From Acidobacteriota bacterium (lineage in GTDB: Bacteria; Acidobacteriota; Thermoanaerobaculia; Gp7-AA8), in assembly GCA_003223645.1 (NCBI GenBank), contig QHVT01000033.1, forward strand, positions 1 to 48,405: a stretch of DNA of 48,405 nt. The letters are read 5' to 3'. The notes beneath the pieces are model-generated. The model did not search any database. It had not been told where the DNA came from and worked only from the letters and a program-made list of their open reading frames with translations. Made by a program: the position numbers and the translations under genes. Shown here piece after piece: positions 24,561 through 31,533 of this stretch. How positions within the stretch are numbered: the stretch's first letter is position 1; every line of letters begins with the position of its first letter.

Positions 24561-25202
24561 ATGAAAACGGAACGAACGACGCTCAAGCGGCTCCCCAAGC
24601 GCGGCACCTACGACCGCGACACGCTGTACGCGATCCTCGACGAGGCGCTCATCTGCCACGTCGGCTTCGTCGTGAATGGCGCGCCGGTCGTGATCCCCAC
24701 GATCCACTGGCGCCACGAGGACACGCTCTACTTCCACGGCTCCGCCGCCAGCCGCATGCTGCGCTCACTGCGGGAAGGCGTCGAAGCGTGCGTCACCGTC
24801 ACGCTCCTCGACGGCCTCGTCCTCGCGCGCTCGGCGTTTCACCACTCGATGAACTATCGCTCCGCCGTCGTCTTCGGCACCGCGCGCGAAGTCACCGACC
24901 GCGAAGAGAAACTCCGCGCGCTCGACGCGCTCGTCGAGCACGTCGTCCGCGGCCGCTCCGCCGAGGTGCGCGGCCCGAACGAGAGCGAGTTGCGCCAGAC
25001 GATGCTGCTCGCGCTGCCGATCGAAGAAGCGTCCGCAAAAATCCGCACCGGCCCCCCGATCGACGACGAAGAGGACTATGGAGTGCCGGTGTGGGCGGGC
25101 GTGCTGCCGGCGCGCCTCGAATTCGGTTCAGCGATTCCGGACGAGCGAAGTGCTGCGACGATTCCGGATTACGTCACACGCTACGCGCGCCGAGCCTCCT
25201 AG
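24561..25202 (+). CDS. Pyridoxamine 5'-phosphate oxidase-like FMN-binding protein
   Basis: 213 residues. The split-barrel flavin-binding pattern is visible: RDTLYAILDEALICHVGFV, VVIPTIHWRHEDTLYFHG, LLDGLVLARSAFHHSMNYRS and VVFGTAREV. This is the Pfam 'pyridoxamine 5'-phosphate oxidase-like' group, which includes PLP-related and other flavin-linked proteins. It is divergent from a MocR-type regulator, a common pairing, which suggests PLP-responsive control. The leader before ATG 24561 would be only a few bases. Its stop lies at the start of repeat J. Confidence 0.85.
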   Translation: MKTERTTLKRLPKRGTYDRDTLYAILDEALICHVGFVVNGAPVVIPTIHWRHEDTLYFHGSAASRMLRSLREGVEACVTVTLLDGLVLARSAFHHSMNYRSAVVFGTAREVTDREEKLRALDALVEHVVRGRSAEVRGPNESELRQTMLLALPIEEASAKIRTGPPIDDEEDYGVPVWAGVLPARLEFGSAIPDERSAATIPDYVTRYARRAS

Positions 25203-25252
25203 CCGCCAAGCCTCCTGGCCTCCTAGGAGGCTCAGAGGCTGGGAGGTCCGGA
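25193..25252. repeat. Word-hairpin J: GCCTCCT / AGGAGGC words
   Basis: CCTCCTAGCC, GCCTCCTGGCCTCCT on the left and AGGAGGCTCAGAGGCTGGGAGG on the right. The first word overlaps the end of the PNPOx-like gene and supplies its TAG stop. It lies between convergent genes. Confidence 0.75.
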
Positions 25253-25253
25253 G

Positions 25254-25802
25254 CTACCGGCTCCAGGGCGGAACGACGCCGTTCATTCGCGCGTAGGCGA
25301 TCGACTGGCCGAGGTGTTCGTGCAGGTGGCTGAGCATCGTCACGAGCACGCCGCGATCGCTCGACGGCTTGCCGAACATCTTCACGCCGCGCTCCAGGTC
25401 TTTCACGTTCATTGCGGCATTGCGCAGGTGCTCGAACGATTTTTTCAGCTCGGCGATCACGTCCGCCTTCGCCGTCACGGCCGTCTCCATGTCCTCCTTC
25501 ATTCCCTTCGGCGCGGGGACGCCGAGGAATGTCGCGAGGAAGTAGTTGCCGCCGGCGATGTGCATGTACACCTCGCTGATCGAGCGCACGTCCTTCGACG
25601 GACGCCACGTGTACTTGTCCGCCGGCGTCGCCTCCGCGAGCTCCATGATCTTGTCCTGCACCTCGTCGAGGTTGGCAAAGAACTCGCCGCGGAATCCAGG
25701 CAGCGGCTTGGCCGGCGCGGGTGCGGGCTGGTTCTGCCGCGCAAACAGCGGGAAGGCGAGAGCGAACAGAGCGAGCGCAAGGGCGACCGATTTTTTATTC
25801 AT
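25254..25802 (-). CDS. Secreted DinB-like protein
   Basis: 182 residues. A signal peptide (KKSVALALALFALAFPLFA) is followed by a four-helix DinB-like domain: EFFANLDEVQDKIMELAEA, then EVYMHIAGGNYFLA with the first His, and LVTMLSHLHEHLGQSIAYA with two more. These His residues are the metal triad of the DinB/YfiT superfamily, which includes thiol transferases; the extracytoplasmic forms are of unknown function. It is convergent with the PNPOx-like gene across repeat J, and divergent from the acyl-CoA dehydrogenase. Confidence 0.8.
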   Translation of the reverse strand: MNKKSVALALALFALAFPLFARQNQPAPAPAKPLPGFRGEFFANLDEVQDKIMELAEATPADKYTWRPSKDVRSISEVYMHIAGGNYFLATFLGVPAPKGMKEDMETAVTAKADVIAELKKSFEHLRNAAMNVKDLERGVKMFGKPSSDRGVLVTMLSHLHEHLGQSIAYARMNGVVPPWSR

Positions 25803-25852
25803 AACAGGACCGAATGGCGAGCGTCAGAGTAGCACGGACGCGGCGGCGCGGA

Positions 25853-25858
25853 TAGAAT
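25853..25858 (+). promoter_or_regulatory. -10 box TAGAAT of the acyl-CoA dehydrogenase
   Basis: GATAGAATGCCGCTCC, with the leader to ATG 25935 about 70 bases long. A GGAG site lies at 25921-25924. Confidence 0.5.
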
Positions 25859-25934
25859 GCCGCTCCTGCCTGATGCGGCGCGAAATGCGAGTCGCGCCAC
25901 TCCGCAGTAAGACAAAGCTCAGGAGTCTTTCCGA

Positions 25935-27080
25935 ATGGATTTTCGTCTGACCGAGGACCAGTTGCTCATCCAGCAGAGCGTGCGCGAATTCGCGGAGAGC
26001 GAGATCAAGCCGCACCTGATGGAATGGGATGAGGCGCAGCACTTTCCCGTCGACACCTTCAAGCGCGCCGGCGAGCTCGGCATGCTTGGAGTCACCTTCC
26101 CCGAGGAGTACGGCGGCGCCGGACTCTCATACGTCGACTACGTGAACGTCATCGAAGAGCTGGGCGTCGTCGACAGCGGCTTCGCGCTCAGCGTCGCCGC
26201 GCACAATTCCCTCGGCAGCGGCCACATCTACCTCGCCGGCAATGACGAGCAGAAAAAGAAATGGATGCCGAAGCTGACCACCGGCGAATGGATCGGCGCG
26301 TGGGGACTCACCGAGCCGGGATCGGGATCCGACTCCGCGGGCCTGCGCACGGTCGCGGTCAAAGACGGTGAGGACTGGGTGCTGAACGGCACGAAGAACT
26401 TCATCACCAACGCGACCTACGCCGACATCTCCGTCGTCCTCGCGATCACCGATCGCAACGATCAGAAGCGCGGCATCACCGCGTTCGCGATCGAGATGGA
26501 TCGTCCCGGCATTCGTCCCGGCAAGAAAGAGAACAAGCTCGGCATGCGCGTCTCCGACACCGCGGAGCTGGTGCTCGAGGATTGCCGCGTCCCGTCCGCC
26601 AACATCCTCGGCGAAATCGGACACGGATTCATCGACGCGATGAGAGTCCTCGACGGCGGCCGCATCTCCATCGGCGCGCTCGCCGTCGGCATCGCGCGCG
26701 GCGCATACGAAGCGGCCCGCGACTACTCGAAACAGCGGCAGGCGTTCGGCAAGCCGATCTCCGATTTTCAGGCGATCCAGTTCATGCTCGCCGACATGGC
26801 GACCGAGATCGAAGCCGCGCGACTGCTCTGTCATCGCGCCGCGACGGTCAAAGACGCCGGCGAAAAGGTGACGCAGTTCTCCGCGATGGCGAAGCTCTAC
26901 GCGTCCGAAGTCGCCGTGCGCGCGACGGAGAAAGGCGTGCAGATCTTCGGCGGCTACGGCTTCATCAAAGAGTTCCCCGCCGAAAAGTACTACCGCGACG
27001 TGAAGCTCTGCACGATCGGCGAAGGCACGAGCGAGATTCAGCGGATGGTGATTGCGCGGAACATCCTCGCCGGCAATTAG
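25935..27080 (+). CDS. Acyl-CoA dehydrogenase
   Basis: 381 residues of normal family length. Visible are the FAD/substrate motif WGLTEPGSGSD near residue 122, the KNFITNATYAD segment, and the catalytic Glu region LCTIGEGTSEIQRMVIARN near the end. Acyl-CoA dehydrogenases oxidise acyl-CoA to enoyl-CoA, passing electrons to ETF. It is most like short- or medium-chain or branched-chain enzymes, but the substrate is not settled by sequence. MeaB, which supports methylmalonyl-CoA mutase, follows 93 bases downstream, separated by word-hairpin K1; propionate or branched-chain amino-acid breakdown would fit. Confidence 0.92.
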   Translation: MDFRLTEDQLLIQQSVREFAESEIKPHLMEWDEAQHFPVDTFKRAGELGMLGVTFPEEYGGAGLSYVDYVNVIEELGVVDSGFALSVAAHNSLGSGHIYLAGNDEQKKKWMPKLTTGEWIGAWGLTEPGSGSDSAGLRTVAVKDGEDWVLNGTKNFITNATYADISVVLAITDRNDQKRGITAFAIEMDRPGIRPGKKENKLGMRVSDTAELVLEDCRVPSANILGEIGHGFIDAMRVLDGGRISIGALAVGIARGAYEAARDYSKQRQAFGKPISDFQAIQFMLADMATEIEAARLLCHRAATVKDAGEKVTQFSAMAKLYASEVAVRATEKGVQIFGGYGFIKEFPAEKYYRDVKLCTIGEGTSEIQRMVIARNILAGN

Positions 27081-27086
27081 AAGCGA

Positions 27087-27170
27087 TGAACGCAGAACGC
27101 AGAGCGCAGAACGTAGAACGTAGAAATCGTTCTCAATTCTGCGTTCTGCGCTCTGCGTTCTGCGTTCAAT
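27087..27170. repeat. Word-hairpin K, copy 1: GAACGCA heptamers
   Basis: Heptamers GAACGCA, GAGCGCA, GAACGTA on the left, and TTCTGCG/CTCTGCG words on the right. It fills the gap between two codirectional genes and ends three bases before the MeaB start. Copies at 31447 and 42541. Confidence 0.85.
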
Positions 27171-27173
27171 CGA

Positions 27174-28097
27174 ATGCCTGATCTCTCCACCCCCCGCGCC
27201 CTCGGCCAGGCCATCTCCCTGATCGAGTCCGCCGATCCCCGCGCCGAGGACCTTCTCGCGCAGATCTATCCCCAAACCGGCCGCGCGCGCATCCTCGGCA
27301 TCACCGGCTCGCCCGGCGCCGGCAAGTCGACGCTCGTCGCGGCGCTGGCGAAGCACTATCGCAAAGAGGACAAGCGCGTCGGCATCATCGCCGTCGATCC
27401 GACGTCGCCGTTCACCGGCGGCGCGATCCTCGGCGATCGCATCCGCATGGCCGAGCTCTACACCGATCGCAACGTCTTCATCCGCTCCATGGCCACGCGC
27501 GGGTTTCTGGGCGGACTCGCGAAGGCGACGAATGACGCGGTCGATGTTCTCGACGCCGCGGGCTTCGACGTCGTGCTCGTCGAGACCGTCGGCGTCGGAC
27601 AGGACGAAGTCGAAGTCGTGCGCACCGTGCAGACGAATGTCGTCATCCTCGTTCCCGGCATGGGCGACGACATCCAGGCCATCAAGGCCGGGATCATGGA
27701 GATCGGCGACGTCTTCGTCGTCAACAAAGCGGACCGCCCCGGCGCCGACAAGACCGTCACCGAAGTCACGATGATGATGTCGCTCGTCGAAGAGCACGGC
27801 GACTGGATTCCGCCGATCGTGAAGACCGTCGCGTCGAAGTCGCAGGGCGTCGACGAGCTCGACGCCGCGATTCAGAAGCATTACGACTACCTGCAGTCGT
27901 CCGGCGAGCTCGATCGCCGCAATCGCGACCGCGTGCGCATCCGCATCGAGACGCAGCTCAAGGAGCGCTTCATGGACCGCCTCATCGGCGGCACCATTCC
28001 GCGCGCGGAGTACGAGGAGCTGCTCGAAGACGTCCTGCGCAAGCGCAACAACCCGCACGACGCCGCGGAGAGCGTGTTGAAGCGCGTCACGTTCTGA
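27174..28097 (+). CDS. meaB: Methylmalonyl-CoA mutase-associated GTPase MeaB
   Basis: 307 residues. The G domain shows ILGITGSPGAGKSTLVAAL (Walker A) near residue 42, VGIIAVDPTSPFTGGAILGDRIRM, SMATRGFLGGL, LVETVGVGQDEVEV, and VFVVNKADRPGADKT. This is the MeaB/ArgK signature. The protein chaperones adenosylcobalamin loading and protects methylmalonyl-CoA mutase, so B12-dependent propionyl-CoA metabolism is expected, though no mutase gene is in the window. The ATG follows hairpin K1 and has no ribosome binding site. Confidence 0.93.
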   Translation: MPDLSTPRALGQAISLIESADPRAEDLLAQIYPQTGRARILGITGSPGAGKSTLVAALAKHYRKEDKRVGIIAVDPTSPFTGGAILGDRIRMAELYTDRNVFIRSMATRGFLGGLAKATNDAVDVLDAAGFDVVLVETVGVGQDEVEVVRTVQTNVVILVPGMGDDIQAIKAGIMEIGDVFVVNKADRPGADKTVTEVTMMMSLVEEHGDWIPPIVKTVASKSQGVDELDAAIQKHYDYLQSSGELDRRNRDRVRIRIETQLKERFMDRLIGGTIPRAEYEELLEDVLRKRNNPHDAAESVLKRVTF

Positions 28098-28126
28098 TCG
28101 ACGAACGCGATCTTTTCGCGGCGCTC

Positions 28127-28155
28127 CGGCGGCCGAGGGCGGCCGCCGCTCCACA
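28127..28155. repeat. Palindrome family G, shortened copy
   Basis: GGCGGCCGAGGGCGGCCGCCGCTCCA: the right arm of family G with most of the left arm missing. No gene is seen between 28098 and 28209 apart from the promoter at 28195. Confidence 0.65.
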
Positions 28156-28194
28156 GGAAACGTCACGCGGGGGTCGCACGCGCACATCGCGAAG

Positions 28195-28200
28195 TAGAAT
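28195..28200 (+). promoter_or_regulatory. -10 box TAGAAT, leaderless promoter
   Basis: GTAGAATGCCGGCGCC immediately precedes ATG 28210; the gap of nine bases implies a transcript starting within a few bases of the start codon. Confidence 0.5.
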
Positions 28201-28209
28201 GCCGGCGCC

Positions 28210-28482
28210 ATGAAAAAGAACAAAGACAACGACTCGCTCTTCGCCGGGGACGAAGGAGAGATCCTCTCCCGCCTCGGCGATCGCGTGGAAAAAGCCGTCG
28301 GCACGATCCAGGAGCTGCGCAAGGAGCGCGACCAGCTGCGCGCGCGCGTCGAGGAGCTGGAAGCGCGCGTGAAAGAGCAGGACTCGCTCGACGAAGAGCA
28401 CGAGCGATTCAGAAAAGAGCGCGGCGAGATTCGCGATCGGATCGAGGCGATCCTGGGGAGCTTGGAAGCGCTGGAGGAGTAG
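28210..28482 (+). CDS. Small coiled-coil protein, ZapB-like
   Basis: 90 residues, nearly all one heptad-patterned helix (RVEKAVGTIQELRKERDQL, ARVEELEARVKEQ, FRKERGEIRDRIEAILGSL). Length and pattern resemble ZapB-type division proteins or other short cytoplasmic coiled coils. There is no catalytic residue or membrane segment. Function by homology is not secure because coiled coils match each other by composition. It ends inside word-hairpin L. Confidence 0.6.
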   Translation: MKKNKDNDSLFAGDEGEILSRLGDRVEKAVGTIQELRKERDQLRARVEELEARVKEQDSLDEEHERFRKERGEIRDRIEAILGSLEALEE

Positions 28483-28569
28483 TAGGACGAATAGGACGCA
28501 TAGGACGGATAAGACAGATAGGACGTCCTATCTGTCCTATGCGTCTTATCTGTCCTATCTGTCCTATCC
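28482..28569. repeat. Word-hairpin L: AGGACGNAT nonamers
   Basis: Left arm nonamers AGGACGAAT, AGGACGCAT, AGGACGGAT and AAGACAGAT; the right arm read in reverse complement gives AGGACAGAT, AGGACAGAT, AAGACGCAT, AGGACAGAT. Both arms draw on related words (including one AAGAC form each) but in a different order. It lies between convergent genes. Confidence 0.9.
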
Positions 28570-28578
28570 TGGAAGCGC

Positions 28579-28938
28579 TCACATCTCCGCGATCAACTTC
28601 TCCCTGCACCGCTCGAGCTGTCTCCACGCCAACCCCTCGTTCGCGGCGCGATCGACGAGCAATACGACGTAGTAGCCGTCTTTGATGTCGGAGAGGAGCA
28701 CTGCCGTTTCTTCGAACTCGACTTTGAAGCGACGCGGCTCGCCGGCTCCGATGTCGTTGCACATCGCGCGCAGTTGCGTGAGGAAGATTCCCTGGTAGGC
28801 GCCGAGGATGCGGAGGTTGTGGTCGTCGAGATCGTGCTCGCACATGAGCTCGACGGTCTCGCCTTCGTAGTCGAGAAAGAGCGCGGCGAGTGCACCGTTC
28901 GTGGTCGCGATCAACTCGTGCAGAATCATTCGGAACAC
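28579..28938 (-). CDS. Roadblock/LC7-like protein
   Basis: 119 residues. The pattern ELIATTNGALAALFLDYEGETVEL near the N-terminus and TAVLLSDIKDGYYVVLLV near residue 80 fits the Roadblock/LC7 alpha-beta fold, found in bacteria as small dimeric partners of Ras-like GTPases and signalling proteins. The match is by pattern only. It is the last gene of the HD-GYP and TPR operon, with a seven-base gap after the TPR gene. GTG 28938 and ATG 28929 are both possible starts. Confidence 0.55.
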   Translation of the reverse strand: MFRMILHELIATTNGALAALFLDYEGETVELMCEHDLDDHNLRILGAYQGIFLTQLRAMCNDIGAGEPRRFKVEFEETAVLLSDIKDGYYVVLLVDRAANEGLAWRQLERCREKLIAEM

Positions 28939-28945
28939 GTGCGCG

Positions 28946-29662
28946 TCACTCCCACATCACCAGAAATTTTCTTGCTTCGACCGCCTCGGCGGAATCGGGC
29001 GCGGTGTCGATTACGCGCTGCAGATAGCTCTTGGCGACGTCGAGGCGTCCCGCGCGCTGCGCCGACAGGCCGAAGCGCAACAGCGCCGCGGGTGCGTCGG
29101 GATGCGCCTTCAGGTAGTCGAGGTACGCGCGGCCGGCGCCCTGCAGATCGCCGCGCCGCTCGCGCAGCGCGCCGATGTAGAGCAGCGCGGCGTCGAGTTT
29201 CGGCTCGAGCGTCAGCGCGCGGGTGAGCCACGTCTCCGCATCGGCGGTGCGTCCGAGGCGATCGAGGGCGACGCCGTTGTGATACGCGGCGTCCGCGCGC
29301 AGCGACGACGTTTCGTCCGCGAAGATTTTCTCGAATTCCGGCGAAGCCTTCGCGGCTTCGCCTGCGCGCAAGAGCGTGAGCGCGCGATTGAATCGCGCTT
29401 CGATGAGCGCCGGCTGCAGTTTCAGCGCGGCGTCGAAGCTCGCCAGTGCTTTCGCATTGTCGCCCTTCAGCAGCAGCGCGAGTCCGCGCAGATTCTCGAC
29501 TTCGGCCGGCGACGCGCCGGATGTCTTCGCGCCTTCGAGCTGATGCAACGCCGCGTCGTATTGGCCGCGGAGGATGTAGTAGACGGAACGATCGCAGGCG
29601 GTCGGAGTGGTGCGCGCCTCCGGCGCGCCTCCGCCCGCAGGCGCGCCGGAGGCGCGCACCAC
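28946..29662 (-). CDS. Secreted TPR-repeat protein carrying palindrome F at its N-terminus
   Basis: At least 238 residues with about five TPR units (GQYDAALHQLEGAK, GDNAKALASFDAALKLQP, GRTADAETWLTRALTLEP, GDLQGAGRAYLDYLKAHP, GRLDVAKSYLQRVI). GTG 29662 lies inside palindrome F. The frame stays open upstream to CTG 29704, which overlaps the HD-GYP stop (CTGA) and would add RRRAVALLIVSLG, a plausible signal peptide; F then encodes VVRASGAPAGGG at the cleavage region. The true start is therefore uncertain. It is probably a periplasmic scaffold made together with the HD-GYP protein. Confidence 0.65.
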   Translation of the reverse strand: MVRASGAPAGGGAPEARTTPTACDRSVYYILRGQYDAALHQLEGAKTSGASPAEVENLRGLALLLKGDNAKALASFDAALKLQPALIEARFNRALTLLRAGEAAKASPEFEKIFADETSSLRADAAYHNGVALDRLGRTADAETWLTRALTLEPKLDAALLYIGALRERRGDLQGAGRAYLDYLKAHPDAPAALLRFGLSAQRAGRLDVAKSYLQRVIDTAPDSAEAVEARKFLVMWE

Positions 29663-29665
29663 TCC
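29604..29665. repeat. Palindrome family F, copy 2 (signal-peptide region of TPR gene)
   Basis: Perfect 26-base arms (GGAGTGGTGCGCGCCTCCGG...) and a 10-base loop. At 62 bases it is not a multiple of three, unlike the copies in hemW and the glycosyltransferase. Confidence 0.9.
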
Positions 29666-29700
29666 AAGTGAAACGATGAGCAGCGCGACCGCCCGCCGTC

Positions 29701-31431
29701 TCAGGCGGCGCCTCGCACTTGATCTTCAATCTGGATGTCGCCGCGCTTGACCGCGATCACGAACGCGTCGACCACGTGCGGATCGAAGCGCGTGCCGGCG
29801 AAGCTCTTGATCTTCTCGACGACGTAGCCGATCTCCATCGCCTTCTGATACGGGCGGTTCGTCGTCATCGCGTCGAGCGTGTCGGCGATCGCGACGATGC
29901 GTGCCTGCATCGGAATCTGCTCGCCTTCGAGTCCATCGGGATATCCGCCCCCCGACCACTTCTCGTGGTGGTATTTCATCCCCGGGATGATGTCGATCAG
30001 CTGCGCGACGCCGCTCATGATTGCCGCGCCCTTCGCCGGATGCTGCTTCATGAACTCGAACTCTTCGTCGCTGAGCGCGCCCGGCTTGCGGAGGATGCGA
30101 TCGTCAATGCCGATCTTGCCGACGTCGTGAAGGAGCGCGCTGATGCGGAGGTTGCGCATCTCCTTCTCCGGCAGTTCGAGGTTCTTGCCGATCGCGATCG
30201 CGTAGCGCGCGACGCGTTCGGAGTGTCCGCGCGTGTATGGATCTTTCGCGTCGATCGCGGCGGCGAGCATGCGTACGGAGTTGATGAAGAGGAGGTGGTT
30301 TTCGTGCGCCGCTTTCTTCAACTGCTCGACGGCCGTCTCGATCGAGGACGACATCACGTTGAAGTTCTGCGCCAGCTCGCCGATCTCGTTGTGCGTCTTC
30401 AGCTCCACGCGCTGCTGATAATTGCCCTGGGCGATTTCATAGCTGCGCGCGGCGAGCATGCGGATCGGCCGCGAGATGTTCGAGGCGAAGAGGATCGCCA
30501 CGATGATCGCCAGCGCCAGCGCGATCGCGACCCACTGCACGGTGCGCTTGATCATCTGATCGACGGACGCGTAGGCATGCGACTCCGGTTTCTGCACGAT
30601 GACCGCGGCGTTGGCGACGGTCGGCGCCACCGTGCCGATGAGCTTCGTGTTATCGGCGTCGGTGTACGACTCGGTGAGTCGCGCCGGCGCTTTCGCAAAG
30701 TCCTTGACGATCTTCAGGTTCGAAAAGTCGGGATGCTGCACGTCCACCGCCGGCTCGCTGTGCAGCAGCACGCGTCCGTCGCGATCGACGAGAAACGCCG
30801 TGACGTCGCCTTTCCCTTCTTCGCGCACGCGATCGACGATGCGCCGCAGTCCGACGACACCGACGACCGCGCCCAGTACGTTGTCGCCGTCCTTCACCGG
30901 AACCGCGAGCACCATCGCCGGCTGGTTGAGCGACTCGAGGTGGATGATGCGGCCGGTCGAGTCGCCTCCCGCGAGCGCGACGTCGCGCGCGAGCTCCATC
31001 TCTTTCAACGCCGCCGCGTCGAGTCCCGCCGGAATCGCCTCGGCGCCCTGTCCCGCCGTGTTGATCGCGCGCAGCGCGAGGAGATCGCCGTCCGGCGTCA
31101 CGTAGTCGGCGATCCACTTCGTCTCGGCGGCGTACTGAAATGCATCCGTGCCCGCGGGAAGCGCCGTGCGCATCGTTCGCAGCGCCGCGGCGATCTGCTG
31201 CAGCTGCTGGCGATTGTTGGCGACGAGATTCTCGAGATCGCCGGCGATCGAGACCGCCGAGCGCGTCAGATATTTTTTCTCCAGCGTCTCCAGCGACTCG
31301 CGATTGATGTTGATGAGGAAATAGTGCGAGACGACAAGGGGAAGCAGCCCCACCAGAATCATCGCGCCGAGAAGCGTCCAGAGGAGGCGGGGGCGGCGCG
31401 TGGCGGGTGGGGGAGCGGAAGCGTCGGACAT
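29701..31431 (-). CDS. Membrane HD-GYP domain phosphodiesterase with sensor and HAMP
   Basis: 576 residues from ATG 31431. A transmembrane helix (WTLLGAMILVGLLPLVVSHYF) is followed by a periplasmic Cache-like sensor (residues about 45-280), a second helix (VQWVAIALALAIIVAILFA), and a HAMP domain. The HD-GYP domain covers about 380-560: RGHSERVARYA, LLHDVGKIGIDD, and HHEKWSGGGYPDGL with GYPDGL as the signature. Such proteins hydrolyse cyclic di-GMP in response to an extracytoplasmic signal. The ligand is unknown. A perfect TATAAT seven bases before the ATG suggests a leaderless transcript; the TPR and roadblock genes follow in the operon. Confidence 0.93.
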   Translation of the reverse strand: MSDASAPPPATRRPRLLWTLLGAMILVGLLPLVVSHYFLININRESLETLEKKYLTRSAVSIAGDLENLVANNRQQLQQIAAALRTMRTALPAGTDAFQYAAETKWIADYVTPDGDLLALRAINTAGQGAEAIPAGLDAAALKEMELARDVALAGGDSTGRIIHLESLNQPAMVLAVPVKDGDNVLGAVVGVVGLRRIVDRVREEGKGDVTAFLVDRDGRVLLHSEPAVDVQHPDFSNLKIVKDFAKAPARLTESYTDADNTKLIGTVAPTVANAAVIVQKPESHAYASVDQMIKRTVQWVAIALALAIIVAILFASNISRPIRMLAARSYEIAQGNYQQRVELKTHNEIGELAQNFNVMSSSIETAVEQLKKAAHENHLLFINSVRMLAAAIDAKDPYTRGHSERVARYAIAIGKNLELPEKEMRNLRISALLHDVGKIGIDDRILRKPGALSDEEFEFMKQHPAKGAAIMSGVAQLIDIIPGMKYHHEKWSGGGYPDGLEGEQIPMQARIVAIADTLDAMTTNRPYQKAMEIGYVVEKIKSFAGTRFDPHVVDAFVIAVKRGDIQIEDQVRGAA

Positions 31432-31438
31432 CGGAGAG

Positions 31439-31444
31439 ATTATA
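31439..31444 (-). promoter_or_regulatory. -10 box TATAAT, leaderless promoter of the HD-GYP operon
   Basis: A perfect TATAAT on the minus strand, followed by CTCTCCG and the start codon. It abuts word-hairpin K2. Confidence 0.55.
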
Positions 31445-31446
31445 AG

Positions 31447-31533
31447 GAACGCAGAACGCAGAGCGCAGAACGAAGAGTGAGAACGAACGCGGATTTCTAA
31501 GCTCTTCATTCTGCGTTCTCTCGTTCTGCGTTC
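31447..31533. repeat. Word-hairpin K, copy 2: GAACGCA heptamers
   Basis: GAACGCAGAACGCAGAGCGC begins the left arm; TTCTGCG words form the right. It occupies the gap between the divergent HD-GYP and hemW genes, and its last base touches the hemW ATG. Confidence 0.85.
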
